24,092 nt of DNA, taken from the NCBI GenBank assembly GCA_027296385.1, contig JAPUJD010000347.1, positions 1-24,092 of the forward strand, given 5' to 3'. The notes under the pieces are model-generated. The model was not told the DNA's origin. It made no database searches and was given only the letters and a program-made list of their open reading frames with translations. Position 1 is the first letter of the stretch; each line of letters begins with the position of its first letter. The stretch comes from Acidobacteriota bacterium (GTDB lineage: Bacteria > Acidobacteriota > Thermoanaerobaculia > Multivoradales > JAHEKO01). Made by a program: the position numbers and the translations under genes. Of the stretch, positions 6,393-14,194 are shown in pieces.

Positions 6393-7415
6393 CTACAGGC
6401 TTTTTCCCAGCAGCATGGCGTCGCCGTAGGAGTAAAAGCGGTAACGCTGGTGGATGGCCTCCGCGTAGGCGGTGAGGATTCGCTCGCGGCCGGCGAAGGC
6501 GCTGACGAGCATGAGGAGCGTGGACTTGGGGAGATGAAAGTTGGTCAGCAAAACGTCGACCAGCCTGAAGCGATAGCCGGGCGTGATGAAGAGCGCTGTG
6601 CTGCTGGAGCCTGAGCGCAGCGCTCCATGCTCGTCGCAGGCGCTCTCGAGGGCGCGGACGACGGAGGTGCCGACGGCGACGACGCGGCCCCTGGCGGCTC
6701 GTACCGCTTCGATCGTCGCCGCGACAGCGGTCGGGATGTCGTAACGCTCGGCTTCCATCCGGTGTTCGTGGACGAGCGCGGCCGTGATCGGCTTGAAGGT
6801 GCCGATGCCGATGTGGAGGGTGATCTCGGTGACCCCGATCCCCCGGCCGCGCAGCGCAGTGAGAAGCTCTGGCGTGAAGTGCAGGCCAGCCGTCGGGGCG
6901 GCGATCGCTCCCGAGACGGAGGCATAGATCGTCTGGTAGCGCTCGCGGTCCGCTGCATCGTCGCTGCGCTTGATGTAGGGCGGCAGGGGCACGTGCCCCA
7001 GACGTTCGAGGTGAGGCTCGATCGGCTCCGAGAACCGCAGCCGGTAGCGGCCGTCGTCGAGCTTGGCCAGCACTTCGAGCGTCAGGCTGTCGTCGAGCTC
7101 GAGGCGGGTGCCGGGCCGCGCACGGCGGCCGGGCTTGAGCAGCGCCGTCCACTCGGCCGGCGCCTGGCGTTCGACCAGCAGGACTTCCACCCGGCCGCCG
7201 GTCGCACGCCGGGCGAAGAGTCGTGCTGGGATGACGCGGGTGTTGTTGACCACGAGGAGGTCCCCCGGGCGCAGAATGCCGGGCAGGTCGGCGACGCCGC
7301 GGTGGCGCTCGCCTCCCTCGGCATCGACCACCAGTAGGCGGCTGTCGCCGCGCGCAACGGCCTGTTGGGCGATGAGCCCTGCCGGCAGCTCGTAGTCGAA
7401 GTCGGTGGTCAGCAT
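6393..7415 (-). CDS. queA: S-adenosylmethionine:tRNA ribosyltransferase-isomerase
   Basis: A 340-residue QueA. It transfers and isomerises the ribosyl part of SAM onto 7-aminomethyl-7-deazaguanine at the tRNA wobble position, giving epoxyqueuosine. Clear family blocks are FDYELPAGLIAQQAVARGDSRLLV (in parts, residues 6-29), LLVVNNTRVIPARLF, PLPPYIKR, GAIAAPTAGLHFTPELL, ITLHIGIGTFKPI and LLTNFHLPKSTLLMLVSAF. The frame extends to 7469, but ATG 7415 begins at the family N-terminus and has GAGG 9 nt upstream. It lies 58 bp downstream of the ABC permease gene on the same strand and may be co-transcribed with it; no functional link to the transporter is evident. Confidence 0.96.
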   Translation of the reverse strand: MLTTDFDYELPAGLIAQQAVARGDSRLLVVDAEGGERHRGVADLPGILRPGDLLVVNNTRVIPARLFARRATGGRVEVLLVERQAPAEWTALLKPGRRARPGTRLELDDSLTLEVLAKLDDGRYRLRFSEPIEPHLERLGHVPLPPYIKRSDDAADRERYQTIYASVSGAIAAPTAGLHFTPELLTALRGRGIGVTEITLHIGIGTFKPITAALVHEHRMEAERYDIPTAVAATIEAVRAARGRVVAVGTSVVRALESACDEHGALRSGSSSTALFITPGYRFRLVDVLLTNFHLPKSTLLMLVSAFAGRERILTAYAEAIHQRYRFYSYGDAMLLGKSL

Positions 7416-7473
7416 CTGGGAGGTCCTCGCGCCGTGGCAGGAACTTCGAGCCCTCGGCGATCCGGGCAAGAAC

Positions 7474-8436
7474 TTACCGCACGGCCGTGATCTGATCCGC
7501 CACCCAGGCGCAAGCGAGGCTGGGCAGGACGATGGCGGCGCCTGGGAAGACGATGCTCCACCAGGAGGGTGTGCTTTGGAGGGCGGCCTCAGCCACCATG
7601 CCGCCGAGGGTGGCCACCGGTGGCGGCAGTCCGGCGCCGAGAAACGAAAGGGCGGACTCGAGCAAGATCAGGTTGCCGACGCCGAGAACGCCCAGGGTCC
7701 AAAGCGTGCCGGCGAGGTGCGGCAGATAGTGGTGGGTCAGCACACGCCTCGGTGAGCAGCCGATCGCCCGCGCGGCGGTGCTGAAAGGCGCGGCACGAAG
7801 CGTCACGGTGCGAGCCCGTACGATCCTGGCGATTGGCATCCAGGTGGTGGCAGCGAGCAGCGTGACCAGGAGGCCACGGCTGGGCCCGAGAGTGGCAGCG
7901 ATCGCAAGCACGAGGAACAGCTTCGGTACCGCCATCAGGACGTCGACGATGCGCATCGTCAGCTCGTCGAGCCAGCCGCCGGCGCCGGCGGCCACCAGGC
8001 CGACAAGGGTGCCGACGGTCAGGGCTAGGATGGTGGCCACGAGAGCGATGCCGAGCGACGTCCGCAGTCCGTGCAGGACGCGCGATAGCAGGTCGCGTCC
8101 CAAGTGGTCGGTCCCCAGGATGAAGCGCCGAGGCTTGGCTTGCGTCGATGCCAGACTGGCGAGATCGAGCTCCTGCCGGGTGCCTTGGCGTACGACCGTC
8201 AGGCCGCCCGCGGGCCCCGAGTCGATCGCGTCGACCAGGAGAGTGCGCCCGTCGCTGAGGGCAACGGCGTAGAGAGTCGTGCCCGGGGGACGATCCTGAG
8301 CGGCAGCCGGGTCCGGAGTCGAGTTTGGCTCCTGTGGCGCGAGGCTAGGCGCTACCGTCACCAGCAGCAGGGTCAGCATGAGCGCCGCGGGCCGCCGACC
8401 GACGGGTCGGCTGAGCACTGGAGAAGCTTCAGACAC
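7474..8436 (-). CDS. ABC importer permease, DppC/OppC type
   Basis: A 320-residue inner-membrane permease of the peptide/nickel (binding-protein-dependent) family. One N-terminal helix (about 17-33) precedes the LGTDHLGRDLLSRVLHGLR block that opens the DppC core, followed by five further helices. The EAA loop that contacts the ATPase is recognisable as AARAIGCSPRRVLTHHYLPH. The segment between the first helix and the core is longer than usual, about 70 residues, and includes a strand-rich stretch (GTTLYAVALSDGRTLLVDAI) probably facing the periplasm. The start is GTG at 8436, whose GTGTCTGA overlaps the upstream permease stop by 8 nt, indicating translational coupling. No ATPase gene is adjacent. 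Confidence 0.9.
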   Translation of the reverse strand: MSEASPVLSRPVGRRPAALMLTLLLVTVAPSLAPQEPNSTPDPAAAQDRPPGTTLYAVALSDGRTLLVDAIDSGPAGGLTVVRQGTRQELDLASLASTQAKPRRFILGTDHLGRDLLSRVLHGLRTSLGIALVATILALTVGTLVGLVAAGAGGWLDELTMRIVDVLMAVPKLFLVLAIAATLGPSRGLLVTLLAATTWMPIARIVRARTVTLRAAPFSTAARAIGCSPRRVLTHHYLPHLAGTLWTLGVLGVGNLILLESALSFLGAGLPPPVATLGGMVAEAALQSTPSWWSIVFPGAAIVLPSLACAWVADQITAVR

Positions 8437-9397
8437 GCTCGACTCGCGGATCGACGAGGCGGTGGAGTGCGTCCGCCAGCAGGCTGCCGAGCACCACCAG
8501 GGTGCCGGCGGCGGTCGCGCTGACGGCGAGGACCGGGAGATCGCGTGCCAGGAAGGCCTGGTGGGCGACCCGCCCGAGGCCTGGTCGCGAGAAGATCACT
8601 TCGATGACGAGTGACCCGCTGAGCAGTAGCGGAAGATCGAGGCCCAGTCGATGCACCGGCGCTGCCACGGCGTTGCGCAGGGCGTGGCGCCAGACGACAC
8701 GGTTCTCGCTCAGGCCCCGGGCACGGGCAGCGATGGCGTAAGGAGCGGCGAGAGCGCGGCGCAGCGCAGACTCGCTGAGCTGATAGACCAGGCCGACGTT
8801 GGCCAGGGCCAGGACGAGCGCCGGCAGCGCGGCATGATGGAGCAGATCGGCGAGGTGGGAGAGGCCGCCGAGGGCAGCCGGGGATGCCGCGCCGTGGGTC
8901 GGAAACAGACCCGACCTGTGACCGAGCCAGCGCAGGGCGAGCAGTCCGAGCCAGAAGGTCGGCAGGGTGTAGAGGCAGAGAGCGACGGTGTCGATGGCGC
9001 GGCGCAGTGGAGCGCGGCGCCGGGCGACCCACGCCGCCGCGGCCAGCGCCCCGCCGTACTGCAGGCCGAGCGCGAGGGCCGCCAGCCCCAGGGTCGGGGG
9101 CAGAGCGGTCGCGACGACCTCCGCCACCGGTCGACGGTGATCGAACGACCAGCCCAGGTCACCGCGCAGGAGACCCGACAGCCAGGCCGCGTACTGCGCC
9201 GTCAAGGGACGGTCGAGGCCGTAAAGCTTCCTAACGGTCTCGGCGTGGGAGAGGGGAACTGCCGGGTCGAGCGAGCGCGCAGGGTCGCCGGGGGCGAGGC
9301 GAACGACGAAGAAGGTGACGCTGGCGACCAGCCACAGGGCCAGGCCGGCGCCGGCGAGGCGACTCAGCACTATCTTCAATCGTGACCGACGCGCCAT
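8429..9397 (-). CDS. ABC importer permease, DppB/OppB type
   Basis: A 322-residue permease. The N-terminal helix and the following VTFFVVRLAPGDPAR block (about residues 25-40) are typical of DppB; YGLDRPLTAQYAAWLSGLLR and GDLGWSFDHRRPV follow, then further membrane helices with an EAA-like loop near ARARGLSENRVVWRHALRNA. The frame is open to 9688, but that extension overlaps the binding protein gene; ATG 9397 (MARRSRLKIVLSRLAG) is the natural start, overlapping the end of the binding-protein gene by 22 bp. It forms the heterodimeric channel with the DppC-type protein that follows. Substrate (peptide, nickel, opine or other) cannot be read from sequence. Confidence 0.92.
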   Translation of the reverse strand: MARRSRLKIVLSRLAGAGLALWLVASVTFFVVRLAPGDPARSLDPAVPLSHAETVRKLYGLDRPLTAQYAAWLSGLLRGDLGWSFDHRRPVAEVVATALPPTLGLAALALGLQYGGALAAAAWVARRRAPLRRAIDTVALCLYTLPTFWLGLLALRWLGHRSGLFPTHGAASPAALGGLSHLADLLHHAALPALVLALANVGLVYQLSESALRRALAAPYAIAARARGLSENRVVWRHALRNAVAAPVHRLGLDLPLLLSGSLVIEVIFSRPGLGRVAHQAFLARDLPVLAVSATAAGTLVVLGSLLADALHRLVDPRVERV

Positions 9398-10971
9398 TCC
9401 CGCAGCCGGAAGAGGGAGCTCAGGGGATTCGACCCAACACCCCGGAGCCGCGTGCTGTGGGCGTCGAAGCGTGGGGGCTCCCATAGGAAGGCATAGGGCT
9501 GATCCCGGTGCAGGATCTCCTGCAACCGGTAGAGGATCTCGCGCCTGGCATCCTGGTCGGTCTCCTCTCGGGCGGCTTCGATCAGCCGATCGACCGTTGG
9601 CTCGGCGTAGGCGCCTGAGTTGTAGCCCTCGGTGATCGAGCGGCTGTGAAAGGCGTAGCCCAGGTCGAGCGAAGTGTCGATGCCCCACGAACCGATGGCG
9701 CCGTCGAAGTCGCCGCTGTCGAGCCGGTCGATGAGGGCGTGGAAGTCGAGCCGGCGCACCGCCACCTCGATGCCTACCCTCGCGAGTTGGGTCTGAATCA
9801 GCACTGCCGAATCGACGTGGATGGGGTTGGCGGAATTGACCAGCAGTTCGAGCTCGAACGGCCGGCCGGCACGCCGCAGCACGCCGTTTTTGTCGGCCTG
9901 CCAGCCGGCGATCAGCAGAGCATCGCGGGCCGCTGAGAGATCATAGGGCCAGGGCTCGAGGTCCGGGTGATGCGCCCAGACGCTGGCCAGGATCGGCGAG
10001 GTGCCGATCCGGGCTCGCCCGTCCCAGACTGTGTCGACCAGGGCCTGACGATCGATCGCCTGGGTCAGAGCGCGCCGTACGCTCGCTTGGGCGAACTGGG
10101 GGCGCCTCAAGTTCCAAGCCAGATAGTCGTACTGGCGGTGCCAGAACTGCCGGATCGTGATCCCAGGCTGGCCCTCGAGCCGCCTGACTTCGGCTGGCAC
10201 CAGTTGACTGACGAAATCAGCCTTGCCCGCTTCGAGCTCGGCTAGCCGGTTGGCCCGCAACGGCACCACGCGCAAGACGACGCTCGACAGATAGGGCCGG
10301 TCGGGCTCGAAGTACTCCGGGTTGCGGCGCAGCTCGATGCGTTGCTGACTCTCCCACCCGGCGAGCTCGAACGGGCCGTTGGTGACCAGGTGGTCGCGGA
10401 ACCAGGCTGCGCCTCGCGGCCACTCGGCGAAGGGCAGCGCGCTCCAGGCATGGCGCGGCAGGATGACGCCCTCGTTGAGCTCCGCCAGCTGGCTCGGAGA
10501 CTCGGTGGCGTACTCGACCGCGAAATGATGGAGGCCCAGGACTCGCACGTTCTTGATGTTTTTCTTGATCTCGGCATAGCGCCAGGCCACCTCCGGATGG
10601 CGTTGGGCGAGCCAGGTCCAGCGTACGTCCTCGGCCGTGACTGCGAGTCCGTCGCTCCAGCGCACGTCCGGCTCGAGCTCGACGTCGAGGATCAGATGGT
10701 CGGCCGACCAGGTCCAGTTCCTGGCGAGGCGGGGCGCGAAGGTGGGCGGATGCTCGGCAAAATCCGGCTGTTCTTCGAAGAGATGGAGAAAGAGGCGATC
10801 GATCAGGTCCTGGGTAGCGCGGTTGCCGCCGGAGACCAGCTCGTTGACCCCTCTCGGTTCGTCGGCGATCAGGATCGTCGCGCGGCCGTCGCCGCCCTCG
10901 CTGCCCCCTCGCCGCTCGACGCTACAGGCCGAGATCAGCAGTGCCGTCAGGCAGGCGGCGACGGCCCGCAG
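9376..10971 (-). CDS. ABC importer solute-binding lipoprotein (SBP_bac_5), non-standard start
   Basis: A binding protein of about 531 residues, the usual size for the DppA/OppA family. The core is clear: DVRWSDGLAVTAEDVRWTW, later FVSQLVPAEVRRLEG, DYLAWNLRRPQFAQASVRRA and AYAEPTVDRLIEAAREE. Upstream of GTG 10665 the frame continues through conserved N-terminal sequence to a lipoprotein signal, RAVAACLTALLISAC, with lipobox LISA-C. No ATG, GTG or TTG occurs in frame ahead of it. CTG at 10971, giving (M)RAVAACLTALLISAC, is the best-placed candidate, with a weak AGAAG upstream; ATC codons further up are alternatives. It heads the transporter operon and feeds the two permeases. Confidence 0.85.
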   Translation of the reverse strand: MRAVAACLTALLISACSVERRGGSEGGDGRATILIADEPRGVNELVSGGNRATQDLIDRLFLHLFEEQPDFAEHPPTFAPRLARNWTWSADHLILDVELEPDVRWSDGLAVTAEDVRWTWLAQRHPEVAWRYAEIKKNIKNVRVLGLHHFAVEYATESPSQLAELNEGVILPRHAWSALPFAEWPRGAAWFRDHLVTNGPFELAGWESQQRIELRRNPEYFEPDRPYLSSVVLRVVPLRANRLAELEAGKADFVSQLVPAEVRRLEGQPGITIRQFWHRQYDYLAWNLRRPQFAQASVRRALTQAIDRQALVDTVWDGRARIGTSPILASVWAHHPDLEPWPYDLSAARDALLIAGWQADKNGVLRRAGRPFELELLVNSANPIHVDSAVLIQTQLARVGIEVAVRRLDFHALIDRLDSGDFDGAIGSWGIDTSLDLGYAFHSRSITEGYNSGAYAEPTVDRLIEAAREETDQDARREILYRLQEILHRDQPYAFLWEPPRFDAHSTRLRGVGSNPLSSLFRLREWRVGHD

Positions 10972-11032
10972 GGCGTCGCTTCTGGCTCGCGGTGGGTAGC
11001 TGTTGTCGTGTCGCCGGCTGATGATGGCGATG

Positions 11033-11038
11033 ATTCTA
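11033..11038 (-). promoter_or_regulatory. -10-like element for the transporter operon
   Basis: TAGAAT on the minus strand differs from the -10 consensus at one position and lies in the AT-rich part of the divergent region. Transcription from it would give a leader of about 55 nt to the proposed CTG start. No good -35 is present. Confidence 0.28.
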
Positions 11039-11096
11039 TTACTAAAAGTCAGGCCGCATGAGCTCGCGGCACCTCGCTTGCTAAGCTGCCAGGGCC

Positions 11097-12461
11097 ATGA
11101 GGCTTTCTCAACCGTTCGGTCCGCGGCGGCTTCTGTGGGGCGCCCTGCTCCTGGGCGCGTTCATCCTGCTCGATCTCGGCCTCTTCGGCTGGTTGATCTT
11201 CCGCTCGCTGTCGCAGAAGGAGATCGCTCGAGTCTTGCTCGAGACCCGCCAGGAGGCCGAAGGAATGGCCGAGCTCCTGGCCGATCGAGCCGCCCAGGGC
11301 GGCCAGGACCTCTACACCGCGATAGCGGTCGAGCGCGAGACCCAGACCTACATCGACTCCGTGCTGACGCAGCGTGACGTCGTGCAGGAGGTGGAAATCT
11401 TCGACCGGGACGGAACGCTGGTCTTCAAGGGGCGAGCGGAGGGCAGCTTTCCCCTCGTTCCCGGCAGCCTGTCGAGCGGCGGCGTGCGCGAGGTCCCGGA
11501 ACACGTCGAGCGCACGACGACGCAGGTCGAGGCGACCTACGAGGTCGAGGTGCCGATCGGCGACGTTGGCATGCTTCGCATCGGCATCAGCCGAGGCGAG
11601 ATCGAGAACCGGGTCGGAGTGCTACGGCGCGAGCTGGTAACCCAGGCGGCCCTGGTCGGCACCGTGACCCTGATTCTGCTCGTCGGCGTCACGAGCCTCT
11701 TGTGGTGGCTATGGCGCCGCAGTCGACGGCTCGAAGAGCAGGCGGCGGAGGCCGAGAGCCTGGCTGTGATCGGTACGCTGGCCTCCGGTCTGGCGCACGA
11801 GATCCGCAATCCCTTGAACGCCCTCAATCTGAACATGCAGCTGCTCGACGAGGAGCTGCCGCCCGGTAGCGCGCAGCGCCGGATGCTCGGCATCACCCAG
11901 GACGAGATTCGCCGGCTGGAGCGGCTGGTGAGCGATTTCCTGCTCTACGCCAGGCCGCGCAGCCTGGAGCGCAGCGCCACGTCGGCTGCCGAGCTCTTCG
12001 CCGCCTGTGGCGAGCTGCTGGCACCCGAGCTGAAGCGGCGCGGAGCGCGACTCGAAGTGGTCGACCGCACTGGCGGCGAGCTGCTCGACATCGATCCCGA
12101 GCAGCTGCAGCAGCTCCTGATCAACCTGGTGCAGAACGCTCTGCTGGCGAGCCGCGAGGACGACGAGCATCCGGTGATCGAGGTGCGCGCCGAGCACCAG
12201 GACAGGCAGGTCGTGCTCCAGGTCAAGGACCATGGGGTGGGCATCGCGCACCACGAGCGCGAGCACATCTTCGAGGCCTTCTACTCCACGCGACGCGGTG
12301 GCACCGGGCTCGGGCTGGCAGTGGTCCAGCGCATCGCCCGCGCCCACGGCGGAGAGGTCGAGGTCGATAGCGCGCCTGGGGCCGGCACGGCGGTCAGGGT
12401 GCGGCTGCCGCGCCGCTCCGCGGCACCGGCGACCGATCGTCTCGCGGCGACTCGCCGCTAG
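11097..12461 (+). CDS. Membrane sensor histidine kinase, orphan
   Basis: A 454-residue protein with a transmembrane helix at about 12-36, an extracytoplasmic domain at about 37-180 that starts helical (IARVLLETRQEAEGMAELLA), a second helix at about 183-206, and a kinase core. The phosphoacceptor is H234 in ASGLAHEIRNPLNALNLNMQ; the ATPase domain has an N box (INLVQNALLAS), G1 (VKDHGVGIAHHE), F box (IFEAFYSTRRGGTGLGLAVV) and G2. There is no obvious PAS or HAMP domain. The core is of the NtrB/ZraS-like type whose partners are often sigma54 activators, but no response regulator is next to it, and the AAA+ protein at the right end lacks a receiver domain. Stimulus unknown. The Shine-Dalgarno is poor. 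It diverges from the transporter operon, 125 bp away. Confidence 0.9.
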   Translation: MRLSQPFGPRRLLWGALLLGAFILLDLGLFGWLIFRSLSQKEIARVLLETRQEAEGMAELLADRAAQGGQDLYTAIAVERETQTYIDSVLTQRDVVQEVEIFDRDGTLVFKGRAEGSFPLVPGSLSSGGVREVPEHVERTTTQVEATYEVEVPIGDVGMLRIGISRGEIENRVGVLRRELVTQAALVGTVTLILLVGVTSLLWWLWRRSRRLEEQAAEAESLAVIGTLASGLAHEIRNPLNALNLNMQLLDEELPPGSAQRRMLGITQDEIRRLERLVSDFLLYARPRSLERSATSAAELFAACGELLAPELKRRGARLEVVDRTGGELLDIDPEQLQQLLINLVQNALLASREDDEHPVIEVRAEHQDRQVVLQVKDHGVGIAHHEREHIFEAFYSTRRGGTGLGLAVVQRIARAHGGEVEVDSAPGAGTAVRVRLPRRSAAPATDRLAATRR

Positions 12462-12506
12462 TGCGCCGGGTCGCAGAGAGCTTCCAAAGCCAGACCTCCG
12501 TGTGGG

Positions 12507-13784
12507 TCACGCCGTGCCTCCGGCGCGAGGCCGCACGCGTCGCTGGTTCTCGATCAGCCCGAGATAGCGCTCCAGGTGCACGTCGGCGGACCAATGCCGG
12601 CGCACGGCTTGGCGCCCGCGCGCGCCGAGGTTCTCGCGCAGTCCTTCTGTGGTGAGCAGACGCCGCATCGACTTGGCGCATTCTTCGATGCTCTCGAACG
12701 TAAAACCGGCACCGCTTTGCTCGATCAACTCCGGCAGGGCTCCGTGGTGTCTCACGATGGCCGGACAACCCTGCTGGAAAGCCTCGATCGGCGTCAAGCC
12801 GAAGGACTCGTAACACAGCGAGGGAACAAGGACGGCCACCGCTGAGCGGTACAGTCGGCGCAGCTCGGAGGGGTGCACAGCGCCGAGAAACCGTACGTGG
12901 GGTAGGTCGTTCGCCATGCGCCTGAGCTCAGACCCGAAGCCGCCGTCGCCGGCGATGAGGAGATCGGCGGCATGCTCCGAGGTGAACAGCTCGATCAGGT
13001 CCTGGACGCCCTTGAGCTTTTCGAGCCGCCCGGCGTAGAGGAAGTAGGGTCGCTCGGGCGGCGGTCCGGCGTCGGGCTCGTCGTCACTGTCCGGGACGAA
13101 GTGGGGAAGCACCTCCATCGGAACCTCGATCCCTTGATCCTGGTGGCGGTCGCGCGAGAAGCGGCTGGGCAGCAACAGGCAATCGAGCTCCTCGAGGCAC
13201 CGACCCAGCCGGGCGGTCCAGCGCCAGAGCTGCGGCGGGCGCCGGGAATGCAGCGTGCAAGCCAGGCACGTGCGGCGGGTGCAGGCCTCACGGTCGAAGC
13301 GAAAGAGCACGTGAGTCGGGCAGACGAGCCAGTATTCGTGCGCGGTGTAGAGCTTGATGCCCCGACCCAGTCTCAGCACCGCCGGTCCGCCGGTCAGCGA
13401 GACGTTGTGGAAGTGGATGACGTCGTGATCGCCGTCGGCGAGGATCCTCCGGAGCTGGCCGGCGTAGGGTCCGGGACCTCCTAGCTGGTGACTCACCAAG
13501 GCACTGGCGGCCGGATGGCGCGAGCGCAGGGCATGGCGGCGGATGTTGGCATGATGAGCGAAGGTGGCCTCGGGCTCGGCGGACTCGTGCAAGCGGAAAG
13601 CGTCCACCGAGTGCACGACGTCCACCTGATGTCCCCGCGCTGCCAGCGCCTCGCTGAGCCGGTAGACCTGTAGGGCATCGCCGCCGAAGTGATAGGGCGG
13701 ATAGAAGGTCGTCACCATGCAGAACCTCAACGGCCGGGTGCTGGCCGCCCGGTTGTCTTGCGTTTTGGCGGCTGGGTCGGTCAT
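12507..13784 (-). CDS. GT4-family glycosyltransferase with four-cysteine cluster
   Basis: A 425-residue GT-B fold glycosyltransferase (group 1). The N-terminal acceptor domain starts at PLRFCMVTTFYPPYHFGGDA (18-37) with the usual glycine-rich loop; the C-terminal nucleotide-sugar domain contains YAGRLEKLKGVQDLIELF (250-267), IAGDGGFGSELR and the EX7E pair E326/E334 in CYESFGLTPIEAF. Between the domains, C155, C168, C173 and C176 form a C-x12-C-x4-C-x2-C cluster that could bind zinc or simply be structural. The open frame extends to 13952, but ATG 13784 gives a normal N-terminus. It probably adds a sugar to a surface glycan; donor and acceptor are unknown. It converges on the kinase gene with 45 bp between. 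Confidence 0.9.
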   Translation of the reverse strand: MTDPAAKTQDNRAASTRPLRFCMVTTFYPPYHFGGDALQVYRLSEALAARGHQVDVVHSVDAFRLHESAEPEATFAHHANIRRHALRSRHPAASALVSHQLGGPGPYAGQLRRILADGDHDVIHFHNVSLTGGPAVLRLGRGIKLYTAHEYWLVCPTHVLFRFDREACTRRTCLACTLHSRRPPQLWRWTARLGRCLEELDCLLLPSRFSRDRHQDQGIEVPMEVLPHFVPDSDDEPDAGPPPERPYFLYAGRLEKLKGVQDLIELFTSEHAADLLIAGDGGFGSELRRMANDLPHVRFLGAVHPSELRRLYRSAVAVLVPSLCYESFGLTPIEAFQQGCPAIVRHHGALPELIEQSGAGFTFESIEECAKSMRRLLTTEGLRENLGARGRQAVRRHWSADVHLERYLGLIENQRRVRPRAGGTA

Positions 13785-14038
13785 CGGGCGGTTTGGTCGG
13801 CGTTGATCCTGCGAAGTCGATCCCACGCCGGGTCGCGGCGGCCGATCTACCCGTCGCGGAAGTTGCGGGGTAGAGGTGCGATGGTACTGCGCTGCGCCGG
13901 AGGAAGACAAAACGCAGGTCCCGAGGTGCCGCGGTCGGGCCTCCACTAACATAGGGACGGACCTGGCAAGCGCCGAGAGCGTGGGTTTAGGACCCGCAGG
14001 ACCTCTGCCACGGGCTGCCAGTCACGGGGACGTTTCGA
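13785..14038. other. Divergent intergenic region of the glycan locus
   Basis: This stretch separates the minus-strand GT4 gene from the plus-strand glycan genes and should hold their promoters. The open frames crossing it resemble no family. I could not identify a convincing -35/-10 pair on either strand. A GGGGA ahead of TTG 14039 could serve as ribosome-binding site for the following stub. Confidence 0.4.
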
Positions 14039-14194
14039 TTGAAGAGCGCAACAACTCAGTTGTCCGTCGTCGTGGGCTCTGTCAGCGGGCGTTCCGGCCT
14101 CGATGACTGCCTGGCGGCCCTGGTCCTGAGCGGGGCGCGCTCCACTCGCCAGTTCGGCGATCTCCTGAACGTGATCGGCGAGGAGAGAAGGTGA
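14039..14194 (+). pseudogene. GT2-like N-terminal stub (51 codons)
   Basis: From TTG 14039 a 51-residue frame reads QLSVVVGSVSGRSGLDDCLAAL at residues 7-28 (in two parts LSVVVGSVSG and RSGLDDCLAALV), the first strand and helix of a GT2 glycosyltransferase, then degenerates and ends at TGA 14192-14194. The stop overlaps the next gene's GTG start (GTGA). It may be the remnant of a truncated glycosyltransferase, or a small leader ORF that couples translation into the real GT2. A GGGGA site lies 9 nt before the TTG. Confidence 0.42.

Noticed and set aside
11003..11096. Sigma54 (-24/-12) promoters that the AAA+ protein could control
   Set aside because: I looked for the GG-N10-GC pattern in the main intergenic regions and saw no convincing TGGCAC-N5-TTGC-type site; not excluded elsewhere.
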